Part shown: one piece after another, positions 8,077 to 16,636 of the stretch
Position numbering within the stretch: the stretch's first letter is position 1
How the letters are laid out: each line of letters begins with the position of its first letter
NCBI RefSeq assembly: GCF_039634785.1
Contig: NZ_JBBIAB010000032.1
Coordinates: forward strand, 1 to 48,443
DNA length: 48,443 nucleotides
DNA from: Tistrella mobilis
Lineage (GTDB): Bacteria; Pseudomonadota; Alphaproteobacteria; Tistrellales; Tistrellaceae
Reading direction: 5' to 3'
Translations under genes and position numbers: made by a program
Notes under the pieces: generated by a model
The model's input: only the letters and a program-made list of their open reading frames with translations
The model's database searches: none
Told to the model about the DNA's origin: nothing

Positions 8077-10602
8077 ATGGCATGCAAGCCAGGCCTGCAC
8101 CCGATCTGCTGCACAGAGGATCGGACGGACGTGATGATGGCTGGTCTTGGAGGACGGGGACGGCGGCTGCGCCGGGCCCTGATGATGTCGGTTGCGGTGG
8201 TGGCGGTGGCGGGTGGCCAGCTGCCCGGCCAGCCGGGCATTGCGGTTGCCCGCGCGGCGGAGCGCGGCTATGCCGTGCCCGCCGGCCCGCTTGCCCAGGC
8301 CTTGCAGGTTTTCGGCCAGCAATCGGGGCTGCAGATCTCGTACATCCCCTCTCTGGCCGCTGGCCGTACCAGCCCGGGTGTGACGGGCGAGATGGATGCG
8401 ATCCAGGCGCTGGTGGCGCTGCTGGAGGGCACCGGCGTCGATTTCCGCACGGGAGAGGGTGGCCTTGTCACCCTGGTGCCGGCGGCCGATCAGGGCCAGG
8501 GACAACAGAGCCGGGCGCAGAAGCTGGACCCGGTGGTGGTGATCAGCGCGCTGACCGATGTCCGCACCATCGCGACCTCGACGGTCGACCGCGAGACCAT
8601 CGAGCGGCTGCAGGCCAATTCGGTGCCGGAACTGCTCAACGATCTGCCGGGTGTCGATCTGGTCGGCTCGGCCAGGCCCGACGGGCATTCGCTCAACATC
8701 TGGGGGTTCGGCGATCAGGAGGATGTGGCGATCACGCTCGACGGTGCCGACAAGAGCTTCGAGAAATACCGCCAGGGCACGGTGTTCATCGAACCGGAGC
8801 TGGTGAAAGAGATCACCGTCGACAAGGGCTCGTTCTCCCCCCGCGGCTATGGCGCTTTCGGCGGCACGGTGGCGCTGACCACCAAATCCGCCTCGGACAT
8901 GCTGCTGCCGGGGGAGAATACCGGCGGCTTCCTGAAGCTCGGCTATGGCGTCAACGGCAAGGAATGGAGCCGGACCACCGCGCTCTTCGGCCGTGACGAC
9001 GACAGCGGCGCCGAACTGCTGGTCTCGGCCACCCGGCGTGACAACGACAAGTACCGGACGGCCGACGGGCAGAAGCTCAACCTGTCGGAAGGCGAATTGC
9101 TGAGCGGCCATTTCAAGGGCAGCGTCGCGCGCGAGGATCATTTCCTGGAACTGAGCGGCGCCATGTCGACCAGCGACGTGCTCGGCCCCTTCGCCGCCAA
9201 GACCGGCCAGATCGTGCCGTCGGATTATCAGATCGATCGCTACGGTTTCGAACAGGCGCTGGCCCGGCTGACCGTGCGGCGCCAGACCGATGACCGCTCG
9301 CTGTCGGGCAAATATGTCTACGACCCGGCCGACCCGCTGGTCCGCACCACCGTGCAGCTGTCGTGGTCCGAGACGAAGCAGCACGATAAGCGCCAGGTCG
9401 AGGACATCTATGTCAACCTGGGCCTCGGCGGCAATGAAAGCTGGCTGTCTTACGAGAACTACGGCGCCGAGATTTATAACGAGAGCCGTTTTGCGGTCGG
9501 TGGCCTGGAGACGACGCTCAGCATCGGCGCCCAGGTGAAGCACCAGGACCGCGACAGCATGGCCTATTCCTGGACGGACCGGAACGATCCCGATCGCAAT
9601 TACGGCCATCTTCAGCCCTACAACATTCCGGCCGGCACCCAGACGATCTATGCCGGCTGGATGGAATACGAGGTCGATTTCGGCAACGGGCTGACGGTCA
9701 CGCCGGGCCTGCGCTACGACCATATCCGCACCGACGGCGTGCCCAATGCCGCGGCCGATTACAGCGACCCCGCCAAGGGGCACGACTATTCGGCGGTGGT
9801 GCACAAGGGCTTTTCGCCGACGCTGAACGCGCTCTATCAGGTGAACGACAATCTGGCGCTGTTCGGCGGGCTCGCCTACAAGCTGCGTGCACCGCTGGTC
9901 GACGAGATCTACGAGGTCGGCACCAACCGGTCCTCTGCGCGCCAGCTGGAGGCCGAGCGTGCTTTCGAAAAGCGGATCGGCGCGGTGCTGACCTTCGGCG
10001 ATGTCCTGGAGCCGAAGGACAAGGTGCTGACCCGGCTCCAGATCTATCGCAACGACGTGTCGGACAACATCATGCGGGTCTTCGGCTCGCCCAATGTCGG
10101 CCGCTATCCCGACCGGGTGCCCAGCCATCACAATCTGCGCGGCTTCTATACCCAGGGCGTGGAGCTGGAAGCTTTCTATGACAGCCCGCTCTACATCGCC
10201 GGCTTGAGCCTCGCCTATGCCGAAGGCGAGCATGAGGGATCGGTGCGCGACATCTATGGCGCCGATCAGCCGGTCTACGACATCGCGCCGTTCAAGCTGG
10301 TCGCCCAGTTCGGCCGCAAGATCCCGGAATACGACCTGCTGGTCGGCTGGAAGGGGCTGTTCGTCGCCGGCCAGGACGACGTCCCGAATGATGCGCTGAT
10401 CCCCTATACACCCTATCCGGCCAGCGCCGGCTATGGTGTCCACGACGTCTATGTCAGCTGGACGCCGCGCGATGGCCTGTTCGGCGGGGCGACCGCACGG
10501 CTGACGGTGCAGAACCTGTTCGACAAGGACTACAAGGCCTATTTCAACGGCTTCTCGGCCAAGGGGCGCAGCGTGAAGGCGGCGGTGGCCTACACCTTCT
10601 GA
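8077..10602 (+). CDS. STN-domain TonB-dependent outer-membrane receptor
   Basis: With this start the precursor has 841 residues. A long N-region and a hydrophobic signal segment (MMSVAVVAVAGGQLPG) come first. An STN signalling domain follows (about 63-136: GYAVPAGPLAQALQVFGQQSGL), then a TonB-box-like DPVVVI near 151-156. A plug (about 165-290, ending PRGYGAFGGTVALTTKSAS) and a beta-barrel ending in AVAYTF complete the protein. The barrel resembles haem/haemoglobin-type receptors, so haem or a siderophore is the likely ligand, but this is not decisive. ATG 8077 has a strong AGGAGG 10 nt upstream; ATG 8134 is a possible shorter start. The STN domain plus the adjacent sigma/FecR pair indicates cell-surface signalling. 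It overlaps the convergent MFS gene by 13 nt. Confidence 0.93.
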   Translation: MACKPGLHPICCTEDRTDVMMAGLGGRGRRLRRALMMSVAVVAVAGGQLPGQPGIAVARAAERGYAVPAGPLAQALQVFGQQSGLQISYIPSLAAGRTSPGVTGEMDAIQALVALLEGTGVDFRTGEGGLVTLVPAADQGQGQQSRAQKLDPVVVISALTDVRTIATSTVDRETIERLQANSVPELLNDLPGVDLVGSARPDGHSLNIWGFGDQEDVAITLDGADKSFEKYRQGTVFIEPELVKEITVDKGSFSPRGYGAFGGTVALTTKSASDMLLPGENTGGFLKLGYGVNGKEWSRTTALFGRDDDSGAELLVSATRRDNDKYRTADGQKLNLSEGELLSGHFKGSVAREDHFLELSGAMSTSDVLGPFAAKTGQIVPSDYQIDRYGFEQALARLTVRRQTDDRSLSGKYVYDPADPLVRTTVQLSWSETKQHDKRQVEDIYVNLGLGGNESWLSYENYGAEIYNESRFAVGGLETTLSIGAQVKHQDRDSMAYSWTDRNDPDRNYGHLQPYNIPAGTQTIYAGWMEYEVDFGNGLTVTPGLRYDHIRTDGVPNAAADYSDPAKGHDYSAVVHKGFSPTLNALYQVNDNLALFGGLAYKLRAPLVDEIYEVGTNRSSARQLEAERAFEKRIGAVLTFGDVLEPKDKVLTRLQIYRNDVSDNIMRVFGSPNVGRYPDRVPSHHNLRGFYTQGVELEAFYDSPLYIAGLSLAYAEGEHEGSVRDIYGADQPVYDIAPFKLVAQFGRKIPEYDLLVGWKGLFVAGQDDVPNDALIPYTPYPASAGYGVHDVYVSWTPRDGLFGGATARLTVQNLFDKDYKAYFNGFSAKGRSVKAAVAYTF

Positions 10603-11894
10603 TCCGCCAGCCGGGCCGAGACCCGGCGGACGGTCAGCACCAGCACCGGGCAGATCAGGCCGCAATAGCACCCCATGCCGGCGATCAGCCAGGGCAGGGG
10701 AATCCCGGCATCGACCAGCAGCCCGGCCAGGCCGGGGCCGGCGGCGGCGGCCAGCACCATGGCCGCCACCACCACCCCCCGCACGGCGCCCAGATGGCGG
10801 GTGCCGTAGACCTCGGGCCAGAGGCTGCCGAAAAGGGTGAGCGAGATGCCGTCGGTGATGCCGTAGAGCAGCATGAAGGCGAAGGCCGACCAGGGCGCCT
10901 CGACGCCGGCCAGAACCAGGCAGGCGGCCCCGAAGGGCAGCAGATAGACCGGCAGCAGGCGCCGCGCGCTTGCCCGGTCGATCAGATGGCCCGACAGCAG
11001 GACATTGCCGATCGCGATCACGGCATAAAGGGTGAAGGCCGAGGCGAAGACCTCGGGCGCCCAGAAGCGGGCGGCGGCAAGGCTGGTCTGGTGGAAGAAG
11101 ATGGTGTTGCTGATGAAGGCGGGCGGCAGCATGCCGGCCAGCAGCAGATAGAAACAGGGATCGCGCAGCACCTCGGCCCGCGACCAGTGGCGGATGGGTG
11201 GCGCCGCCGCGGCCGGATCCGCTGCCGCCGGCTGCCGGTCGCGGGCGGCAAGACGGGCCAGCACCGGCCAGAGCAGCAGAACAAGGCCGGCCGCGACGAT
11301 CCAGCCGAGGCGCCAGCCGATGGCGCCCGCCAGCACCACCTGACCCAGCGGCAGCAGCGCCTGACCGGTGTTGAGGCCAAGGGCCGCGATCGAGACCGCC
11401 CGGCCGCGCCCGGCCGCGAACCAGCGGCCGATGGTGGTATAGGCCAGATGCACCATCATCCCCTGCCCACAGAAGCGAAGCAGCAGCAGGCCCGGGATCA
11501 GCTGGAGAAGGTGAGTTGCCGTGCCGGTCAGCACGGCACCGGCCGCGAAGGCGGGCAGGGTGAAGGCCAGCACGCGCGTGACCGGCATCCGGTCGACCAG
11601 CCCGCCGGTCAGTGCCAGCAGCAGGGCCCCGCCCAGGGTGACGGCGGTGTAGATCAGCCCGAAATCGCCCGCCGAAAGGCTGAACGCCGCCCGGATGTCG
11701 TTCCCCGACAGCGCCACGAAAAAGGTCTGTCCGAAGGACGAGGCGAACATCGCAAGATAGCCGGTCGCATACCAGCGGGCATCGGCGCGAAGCGGGGCCA
11801 GGATCGGCGGAAGGTTCGGGGTAAGGTTCGGGGCAAGGGGCACGCGGCTGGGTCCGGGGCGGCGGCAGGGACGGGAACCCGCAGCCTGCACCAT
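10590..11894 (-). CDS. MFS transporter
   Basis: This is a 12-helix major facilitator protein of 434 residues. It has typical loop motifs, such as GLVDRMPVTRVL between helices 2 and 3 and GHLIDRASARRLLP in the second half, and a central hydrophilic loop near residues 210-235. The first 40 residues are Pro-rich and contain a small duplication (NLTPNLPP) with no strong ribosome site, so the true start may lie downstream of the ATG used here. It is 35 nt downstream of, and co-oriented with, the AraC-family gene, which may control it. Its 3' end overlaps the TonB receptor gene tail to tail by 13 nt. The substrate is unknown; export or import of an iron chelator is possible only from location. Confidence 0.85.
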   Translation of the reverse strand: MVQAAGSRPCRRPGPSRVPLAPNLTPNLPPILAPLRADARWYATGYLAMFASSFGQTFFVALSGNDIRAAFSLSAGDFGLIYTAVTLGGALLLALTGGLVDRMPVTRVLAFTLPAFAAGAVLTGTATHLLQLIPGLLLLRFCGQGMMVHLAYTTIGRWFAAGRGRAVSIAALGLNTGQALLPLGQVVLAGAIGWRLGWIVAAGLVLLLWPVLARLAARDRQPAAADPAAAAPPIRHWSRAEVLRDPCFYLLLAGMLPPAFISNTIFFHQTSLAAARFWAPEVFASAFTLYAVIAIGNVLLSGHLIDRASARRLLPVYLLPFGAACLVLAGVEAPWSAFAFMLLYGITDGISLTLFGSLWPEVYGTRHLGAVRGVVVAAMVLAAAAGPGLAGLLVDAGIPLPWLIAGMGCYCGLICPVLVLTVRRVSARLADQKV

Positions 11895-11929
11895 CCCTGC
11901 GACAAAGGCGATGGATGATCCGTCAGCCG

Positions 11930-12850
11930 TCAGCCGCCGGTTGCGCGGTTCTCCTGCGCCCAGCCGCGCGGCGCGCGGCCGTGGACGCGCTTGAAGGCCG
12001 TGCCGAAGGCGCTTTCCGAGGCATAGCCCAGCCGTTCGGCCAGGGCACCGATCGTGGTGCCACCCTGGCGCAGCGCCGCCCGGGCCAGGCGCATCCGCCA
12101 GTGGAGAAGATGGTCGATCGGCGTGGTGCCGGTCGCCTCGGCGAAGCGCCGGGCAAAGCCCGATCGCGACATGGCGGCAAGCCGCGCCAGCTCTGCCACC
12201 GTCCAGTCGCGGCCGGGATCGGCATGCATGGCGGCAAGGGCCGCGCCGATCTTCGGATCGGCAAGCGCCGCAAGCAGCCAGCCTCCCTCTTGCGTCGCAC
12301 GGCCGGCATGGGCGCGCAACATGTCGATCAGCAGCACCTCGGCCAGGCGCCGGGCCACCAGATCCACCCCCAGATCCCCGGCCAGAAGCTCGGCTTCCAG
12401 CCGCGCCAGGGTCGCCCGCACCCCGGCCGCGCGGGGATCGGCCATGTCGATCTTAAGGAAGGGCGGCAGGATCCCGTGCAGCAGCTCGCCATCCGGGCGG
12501 TCGATGGTGAAGCTGCCGCCGATCAGCACCACCTCGTCCCCGCCGCAGGTGACGCTGCCGCGCGCGGCGGCGGCGAACAGCGCCGATCCGTCCGCCGGCG
12601 GCAGCTCCGGATCGCTCGCGACCGTATAGCCGGGGGGAAGGGCCAGCAGGAAGGCATCCCCCGCCTGCAACTGCACCGGCGCGCCACCGTCGAGGGTCAG
12701 CCAGCATCGGCCGCGCAGCACGGCGTTGAACTTGACCAGCGGGCGGGGCCGGAAGGCCAGCGACCAGTCGCCGCCGGCTTCCAGCCGCACGAAAGCAGCC
12801 CCGCGCACGTCGAGCAGGCCGAGGATGCCGGAGAGGGGGTCGGTCGACAT
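11930..12850 (-). CDS. AraC-family regulator with cupin sensor domain
   Basis: This is a transcription factor of 306 residues. An N-terminal cupin-type ligand domain (about 1-185, with LTLDGGAPVQLQAGDAFLLALPPG) precedes two AraC helix-turn-helix motifs at the C-terminus (about 205-300, ending LGYASESAFGTAFKRVHGRAPRGW). The start at 12850 gives MSTDPLSGILGLLDVRG, the usual beginning of this cupin/AraC subfamily. It is divergent from the SDR gene at 12947, with a 96-nt shared promoter region, and co-directional with the MFS gene downstream. Genes like this typically activate the divergent oxidoreductase, so the SDR and MFS genes are its likely targets. Confidence 0.9.
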   Translation of the reverse strand: MSTDPLSGILGLLDVRGAAFVRLEAGGDWSLAFRPRPLVKFNAVLRGRCWLTLDGGAPVQLQAGDAFLLALPPGYTVASDPELPPADGSALFAAAARGSVTCGGDEVVLIGGSFTIDRPDGELLHGILPPFLKIDMADPRAAGVRATLARLEAELLAGDLGVDLVARRLAEVLLIDMLRAHAGRATQEGGWLLAALADPKIGAALAAMHADPGRDWTVAELARLAAMSRSGFARRFAEATGTTPIDHLLHWRMRLARAALRQGGTTIGALAERLGYASESAFGTAFKRVHGRAPRGWAQENRATGG

Positions 12851-12946
12851 TGGACGATCTCGCCGAAACTCTGGATCCCGTCTCATAGCAACACCGAAAG
12901 CTGCCGGCTAGCCTCTTGGAAACCTATCGATGACGGAGGCGATGCG

Positions 12947-13687
12947 ATGACGGATGGGATCGAGGGCAAGGTGGTGGTGGTGACCGGTGCCGGCAGCGGC
13001 ATCGGCGCGGCGACGGCCCGCCGGCTGGCGGCAGGCGGCGCGAAGCTGGTGCTGGCCGGGCGGGGTGCGGTACGGCTGGAACAGGTGGCCGCGTCGATTG
13101 CCGCCGATGGCGGCACGGTCGCCTGGATGGCCGCCGACGTCGCCACACGCGACGGGCCGGCGGGTCTGGTCGATCTGGCGCTCAAACGCTTCGGGCGGCT
13201 GGACGTGCTGGTCTCCAATGCCGGTGTCGCGCCGATCGGCCCCTTCGACGATCTGGCGGTCGACGACTGGGACCGGATGATCGACATCAATCTGCGCGGT
13301 GTGCTTTATGGCATCGCGGCGGCGCTGCCGGTGTTCCGCCGCCAGACATCCGGCCATTTCGTGACGGTGATCTCCACCGCCGGGCTGCGCATCGTGCCGG
13401 GTATGGGGGTCTATGCGGCAACCAAGAACGCGGTCCGCACGGTGATGGAGGGGCTGCGCCAGGAATCGCGCGGCGATTTCCGCGTCACCGGCATTTCGCC
13501 CGGCTTTGTGCGCACCGATCTTGCGGCATCGATGCCCGATCCCGGCGCCATGGCGGGCATGCAGGACCGGATGGCGGAGATCGGCCTGGATGCCGATGCC
13601 GTCGCCCGCAGCATCGCCTTCGCGATCGCCGAGCCCGACGGGGTCGATATCGGTGATCTGGTGATCCGGCCGACCGTTCAGGACTGA
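12947..13687 (+). CDS. Short-chain dehydrogenase/reductase (SDR)
   Basis: This is a classical SDR of 246 residues. The cofactor motif TGAGSGIG is at 13-20, NAG follows strand 4 (SNAGVAPIG), and the catalytic Ser143, Tyr156 and Lys160 are in place (VYAATK). The start is supported by ACGGAGG about 8 nt upstream. The gene is divergent from the AraC regulator and precedes the FAD oxidoreductase on the same strand by about 100 nt. NAD(P)-dependent alcohol/ketone oxidoreduction is expected; the substrate cannot be told from sequence. Confidence 0.92.
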   Translation: MTDGIEGKVVVVTGAGSGIGAATARRLAAGGAKLVLAGRGAVRLEQVAASIAADGGTVAWMAADVATRDGPAGLVDLALKRFGRLDVLVSNAGVAPIGPFDDLAVDDWDRMIDINLRGVLYGIAAALPVFRRQTSGHFVTVISTAGLRIVPGMGVYAATKNAVRTVMEGLRQESRGDFRVTGISPGFVRTDLAASMPDPGAMAGMQDRMAEIGLDADAVARSIAFAIAEPDGVDIGDLVIRPTVQD

Positions 13688-13788
13688 GCCCCCTGCCTCA
13701 CCCACAATGGCCCATCCGGGTCATGGTGCCATCCGCGACCAGCTTTCAGACTCGGCCCCGGTTGCCGTGAAAAGAGGGGGGCGGGGGC

Positions 13789-15126
13789 ATGCGGGTCATC
13801 ATCGTGGGCGGTGGCATTGCCGGGTTGGGTGCCGCCTGGCGGCTGAGGGCCGAGGGGCACCAGGTGGTGCTGCTTGAAAAGGCGACCGAGCCGGGCGGGC
13901 GCTGCCGGTCGGTGTTCTGGCAGGGCGCCTGGGTTCCGACCGGGGCCTTCGCCTTTCTGGGCGCCGAGACCAATCTCGCCGATCTGTCGCGTGAGCTGGG
14001 GCTGCATGAACCGGGCGACCTGCTGGACCTGACGGCCGCCCATCGCTGGAACGTGCTGATCCGCCGCCGCGAGGTGGCGGATTTCGGCGCCTTCGACATG
14101 ATGAGCGCCGCCCGGCATCCGGCGATCCCCTTTGCTGAAAAGGCGCGGCTGCTGGTGGCCCTGCCGCAGCTGGCCCGGCGGATGCTGGCGGCCGATCCGC
14201 GCGACCTGACCAGCGTGGTCGCCTTCGACGACGTGAATGCCTGCGAGCATTTCCGGCGTCTGTCACCTGCCTTCGTCGACTATTTCCTCGAACCCTGCAT
14301 GGGCATGTTCTGCGGCTATGGCGCCGAGGATTTCTCCCTGGCCTGGACGGCCTGGAGTTCGGCCGGGCGGCTGTCATGGGCCGGCAACCATATGTGGAGC
14401 TATCGCGAGCGTGGCGTCGGCCGGCTGACCTGGGCGCTGGGCCGGGCCTTTGCGGCCGATCCGGGCACCGACTATCGCACCGGCTGCACGGTGCACGAGG
14501 TGCGCCATGATGCCGACGGCGTGCAGGTTGCGTGCAGCCGGGCGGACGAGGCGCCGGAGGTCATCCGCGCCGATGCCGTGATCATGGCGGTGCCCGGCCA
14601 TCTGGTCGCCGGGCTGATGCCGGATCTGGATGCCGGGCGGCGCGGCTTCTTCGAGGCGATCGACTATGCCGGCCACCACATCGTCTATTACCTGCTGGAC
14701 CGGCCCAAGGGCGATCTGCTCGACACCTATGTTCTGCCGGCGGCCGACGGCTTCCATCGCACCGGCAATATGCGCTTCACCGATCGCGGCGACGGTACCA
14801 CCCTGGCGCATGCCCAGTGGAAGGATGCCGGCTGCCGGCAGCATGCCGATGCGACGGATGCGGAACTGATCGCGATCACCTGGGGGGACATGGTCGAGGC
14901 GGTGCCGGGGCTGGCCGGCACGCGGCTGATCGATGCCTTCGTGTCGCGCCAGCCGGCGGCGATCTGCAAGCGGCCCAAGGGCTTCGTCACCCGGCTCAAG
15001 GCCTTCCGGGATCTGGGGCCGCTGCCGCGGGTCGCCTTCTGCGGCGACTATCTGACCAACAGCACCGTGGGCCAGGCCCATTGGTCGGGGCTGCAGGCGG
15101 CGGCGGAGATCATGGCCCGCGGCTGA
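13789..15126 (+). CDS. FAD-dependent amine-oxidase/protoporphyrinogen-oxidase-like protein
   Basis: The 445-residue protein opens with a Rossmann FAD site (VGGGIAGLGAAWRL, about 5-18), followed by the GGRCRS motif near 37-42 that is typical of the flavin amine oxidase / protoporphyrinogen oxidase / phytoene desaturase superfamily. The C-terminus has the second FAD contact (VAFCGDYLTNSTVGQAHWSG). These enzymes oxidise amines, porphyrinogens or carotenoid precursors. No haem or carotenoid genes are adjacent, so the substrate is open. It is followed convergently by the LuxR gene, with a 17-nt tail overlap. Confidence 0.85.
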   Translation: MRVIIVGGGIAGLGAAWRLRAEGHQVVLLEKATEPGGRCRSVFWQGAWVPTGAFAFLGAETNLADLSRELGLHEPGDLLDLTAAHRWNVLIRRREVADFGAFDMMSAARHPAIPFAEKARLLVALPQLARRMLAADPRDLTSVVAFDDVNACEHFRRLSPAFVDYFLEPCMGMFCGYGAEDFSLAWTAWSSAGRLSWAGNHMWSYRERGVGRLTWALGRAFAADPGTDYRTGCTVHEVRHDADGVQVACSRADEAPEVIRADAVIMAVPGHLVAGLMPDLDAGRRGFFEAIDYAGHHIVYYLLDRPKGDLLDTYVLPAADGFHRTGNMRFTDRGDGTTLAHAQWKDAGCRQHADATDAELIAITWGDMVEAVPGLAGTRLIDAFVSRQPAAICKRPKGFVTRLKAFRDLGPLPRVAFCGDYLTNSTVGQAHWSGLQAAAEIMARG

Positions 15127-15826
15127 GCATCCAGGCGCAGAGGGCGGTGCGGTTGGCGACCCCGGCTTTCGCGAACACCGCCCGCAGATGGTTTTTCACC
15201 GTCTCGGGGCTGAGCCCCAGCCGGCGGGCGATCGCCTTGTTGGTGGCGCCATCGGCGACCAGCCGGGCGATCTCGGCCTCCCGCGCCGTGAAGGGCTGCG
15301 CGGTGGCCTGAGGGCGGCGATGGGCCAGGGCATAGCTCATCTCCAGCGCCGGCACCAGCGCGGCGGCGAGGCTGCGATCTTCGGTGGAAAAGTCGGGGGC
15401 ATCCTGGTTGCGCACCAGGCTGAGCGCCGCCGCGATCCGGCCGCCCTGGCGGATGGCGAGGGTCAGCACATGGCGCGCGCCCGTGGGCCGGAGCAGGGTT
15501 TCGAAATAGGGCGCGCGCTGAAGCCCGTGCCCGGGCACCAGATCCGACAGCCGGACGACCGGCGACGTGCCGGGCCGGCTGTCATCCAGCCAGGCGCGGA
15601 TCGGGTCGTGGCTGCGGACCTGCCGGCGATAGGTCTCGGCGCACCAGCCGGGCCAGGCGATGAAACGGCTTTCTCCACCATCGGTGCCGCGCAACGACAG
15701 CACCGCGCGGGGCGCATCGAACAGGGCGGCGATCGCCCGGGCGCCTGCGGTCGCGAACCCCCGTGGATCATCGGCACGGCCGAGCGCGGCAAGCGTCCGG
15801 CCCAGCCGGTCGGCATCGATCTCCAT
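15110..15826 (-). CDS. LuxR-family regulator with GAF-like sensor
   Basis: This regulator of 238 residues has a GAF/autoinducer-like N-terminal sensing region (about 1-165) and a C-terminal LuxR helix-turn-helix (FTAREAEIARLVADGATNKAIARRLGLS, about 178-235). I chose ATG 15826 because GGGAGAGG lies at ideal spacing upstream; ATG 15895 would add a non-conserved segment. It is divergent from tpm (138 nt between starts) and overlaps the FAD oxidoreductase tail by 17 nt. There is no autoinducer synthase nearby, so it is probably a small-molecule-responsive solo regulator. Confidence 0.85.
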   Translation of the reverse strand: MEIDADRLGRTLAALGRADDPRGFATAGARAIAALFDAPRAVLSLRGTDGGESRFIAWPGWCAETYRRQVRSHDPIRAWLDDSRPGTSPVVRLSDLVPGHGLQRAPYFETLLRPTGARHVLTLAIRQGGRIAAALSLVRNQDAPDFSTEDRSLAAALVPALEMSYALAHRRPQATAQPFTAREAEIARLVADGATNKAIARRLGLSPETVKNHLRAVFAKAGVANRTALCAWMLSRGP

Positions 15827-15963
15827 GGCGGCCTCTCCCATCCATCGGGCCGGCCGGCGGGCGCCGGCTGCAGCATCATCCTGCATCGCGTGCACCTTCC
15901 GTCGGCGTCCCGTCGCGACTAGATTGACGCAGATCCCGATCCTTACGGAAGGCGGCAGGCGGC

Positions 15964-16608
15964 ATGAATGCGGATTTCTGGCACGGCAAATGGCAGCGCA
16001 ACGAGATCGGCTTCCATGAAGGCCGGCCCAATCATTTCCTGGTGAAGCATGCCGACCGTCTGGCGGCGGGGGCGGGCAGCCGTGTCTTTCTGCCGCTTTG
16101 CGGCAAGACCCGCGACATCGCCTGGCTGATGGGGCGGGGCGCCCGGGTCGCCGGTGCCGAGCTGAACCGCGGCGCGATCGAGCAGCTTTTCGCCGAGCTG
16201 GAGCTTGCCCCCGAGGTGACGGCGGCGGGGCCGCTGGAGCGCTTTTCCGCCGCCGGTATCGACATCTTCGTGGGCGACGTCTTCGCGCTCACCCCGGCGC
16301 ATCTGGGGCCGGTGGATGCGATCTATGACCGTGCGGCGCTGGTCGCCCTGCCGGGAGATGTCCGGCGGCGCTATGCCGGCCATCTGCGTGGCCTGACCGG
16401 CGGCGCGCGGCAGCTGCTGATCAGCTATGAATACGACCAGTCCCTCGCCAAGGGCCCCCCCTTTTCGGTGCAGGCCGACGAGGTTCACGCGCTCTACGGC
16501 GCGGACTACCACGTTCAGGAGCTTGAGACCGCGCCGGTCGAGCGCGGTCTCAAAGGGCTGAGCGAGGTGGTCGAACGGATCTGGCAGCTGGTGCCGCGCC
16601 AGGGATGA
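15964..16608 (+). CDS. tpm: Thiopurine S-methyltransferase
   Basis: The 214 residues match bacterial Tpm length. The N-terminus FWHGKWQRNEIGFHEGRPNHFL, the SAM motif VFLPLCGKTRDIAWLMGRGARVAGAELN, and the later YDRAALVALPGDVRRRYAGHL and LLISYEYDQS blocks are characteristic. Tpm methylates thiopurines. In Pseudomonas it also methylates selenium and tellurium oxyanions, so detoxification is a plausible role. It stands alone between the divergent LuxR gene and the convergent cyclase gene. Confidence 0.95.
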   Translation: MNADFWHGKWQRNEIGFHEGRPNHFLVKHADRLAAGAGSRVFLPLCGKTRDIAWLMGRGARVAGAELNRGAIEQLFAELELAPEVTAAGPLERFSAAGIDIFVGDVFALTPAHLGPVDAIYDRAALVALPGDVRRRYAGHLRGLTGGARQLLISYEYDQSLAKGPPFSVQADEVHALYGADYHVQELETAPVERGLKGLSEVVERIWQLVPRQG

Positions 16609-16636
16609 GGTCGGGTCAGTGAGGAGGTCGGGTCAG
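16607..16636. repeat. Direct repeat across the tpm stop codon
   Basis: GAGGTCGGGTCAG occurs at 16607-16619 and 16624-16636 (period 17). The first copy starts in the last codon of tpm and the pair fills the gap to the convergent cyclase gene. Confidence 0.75.
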
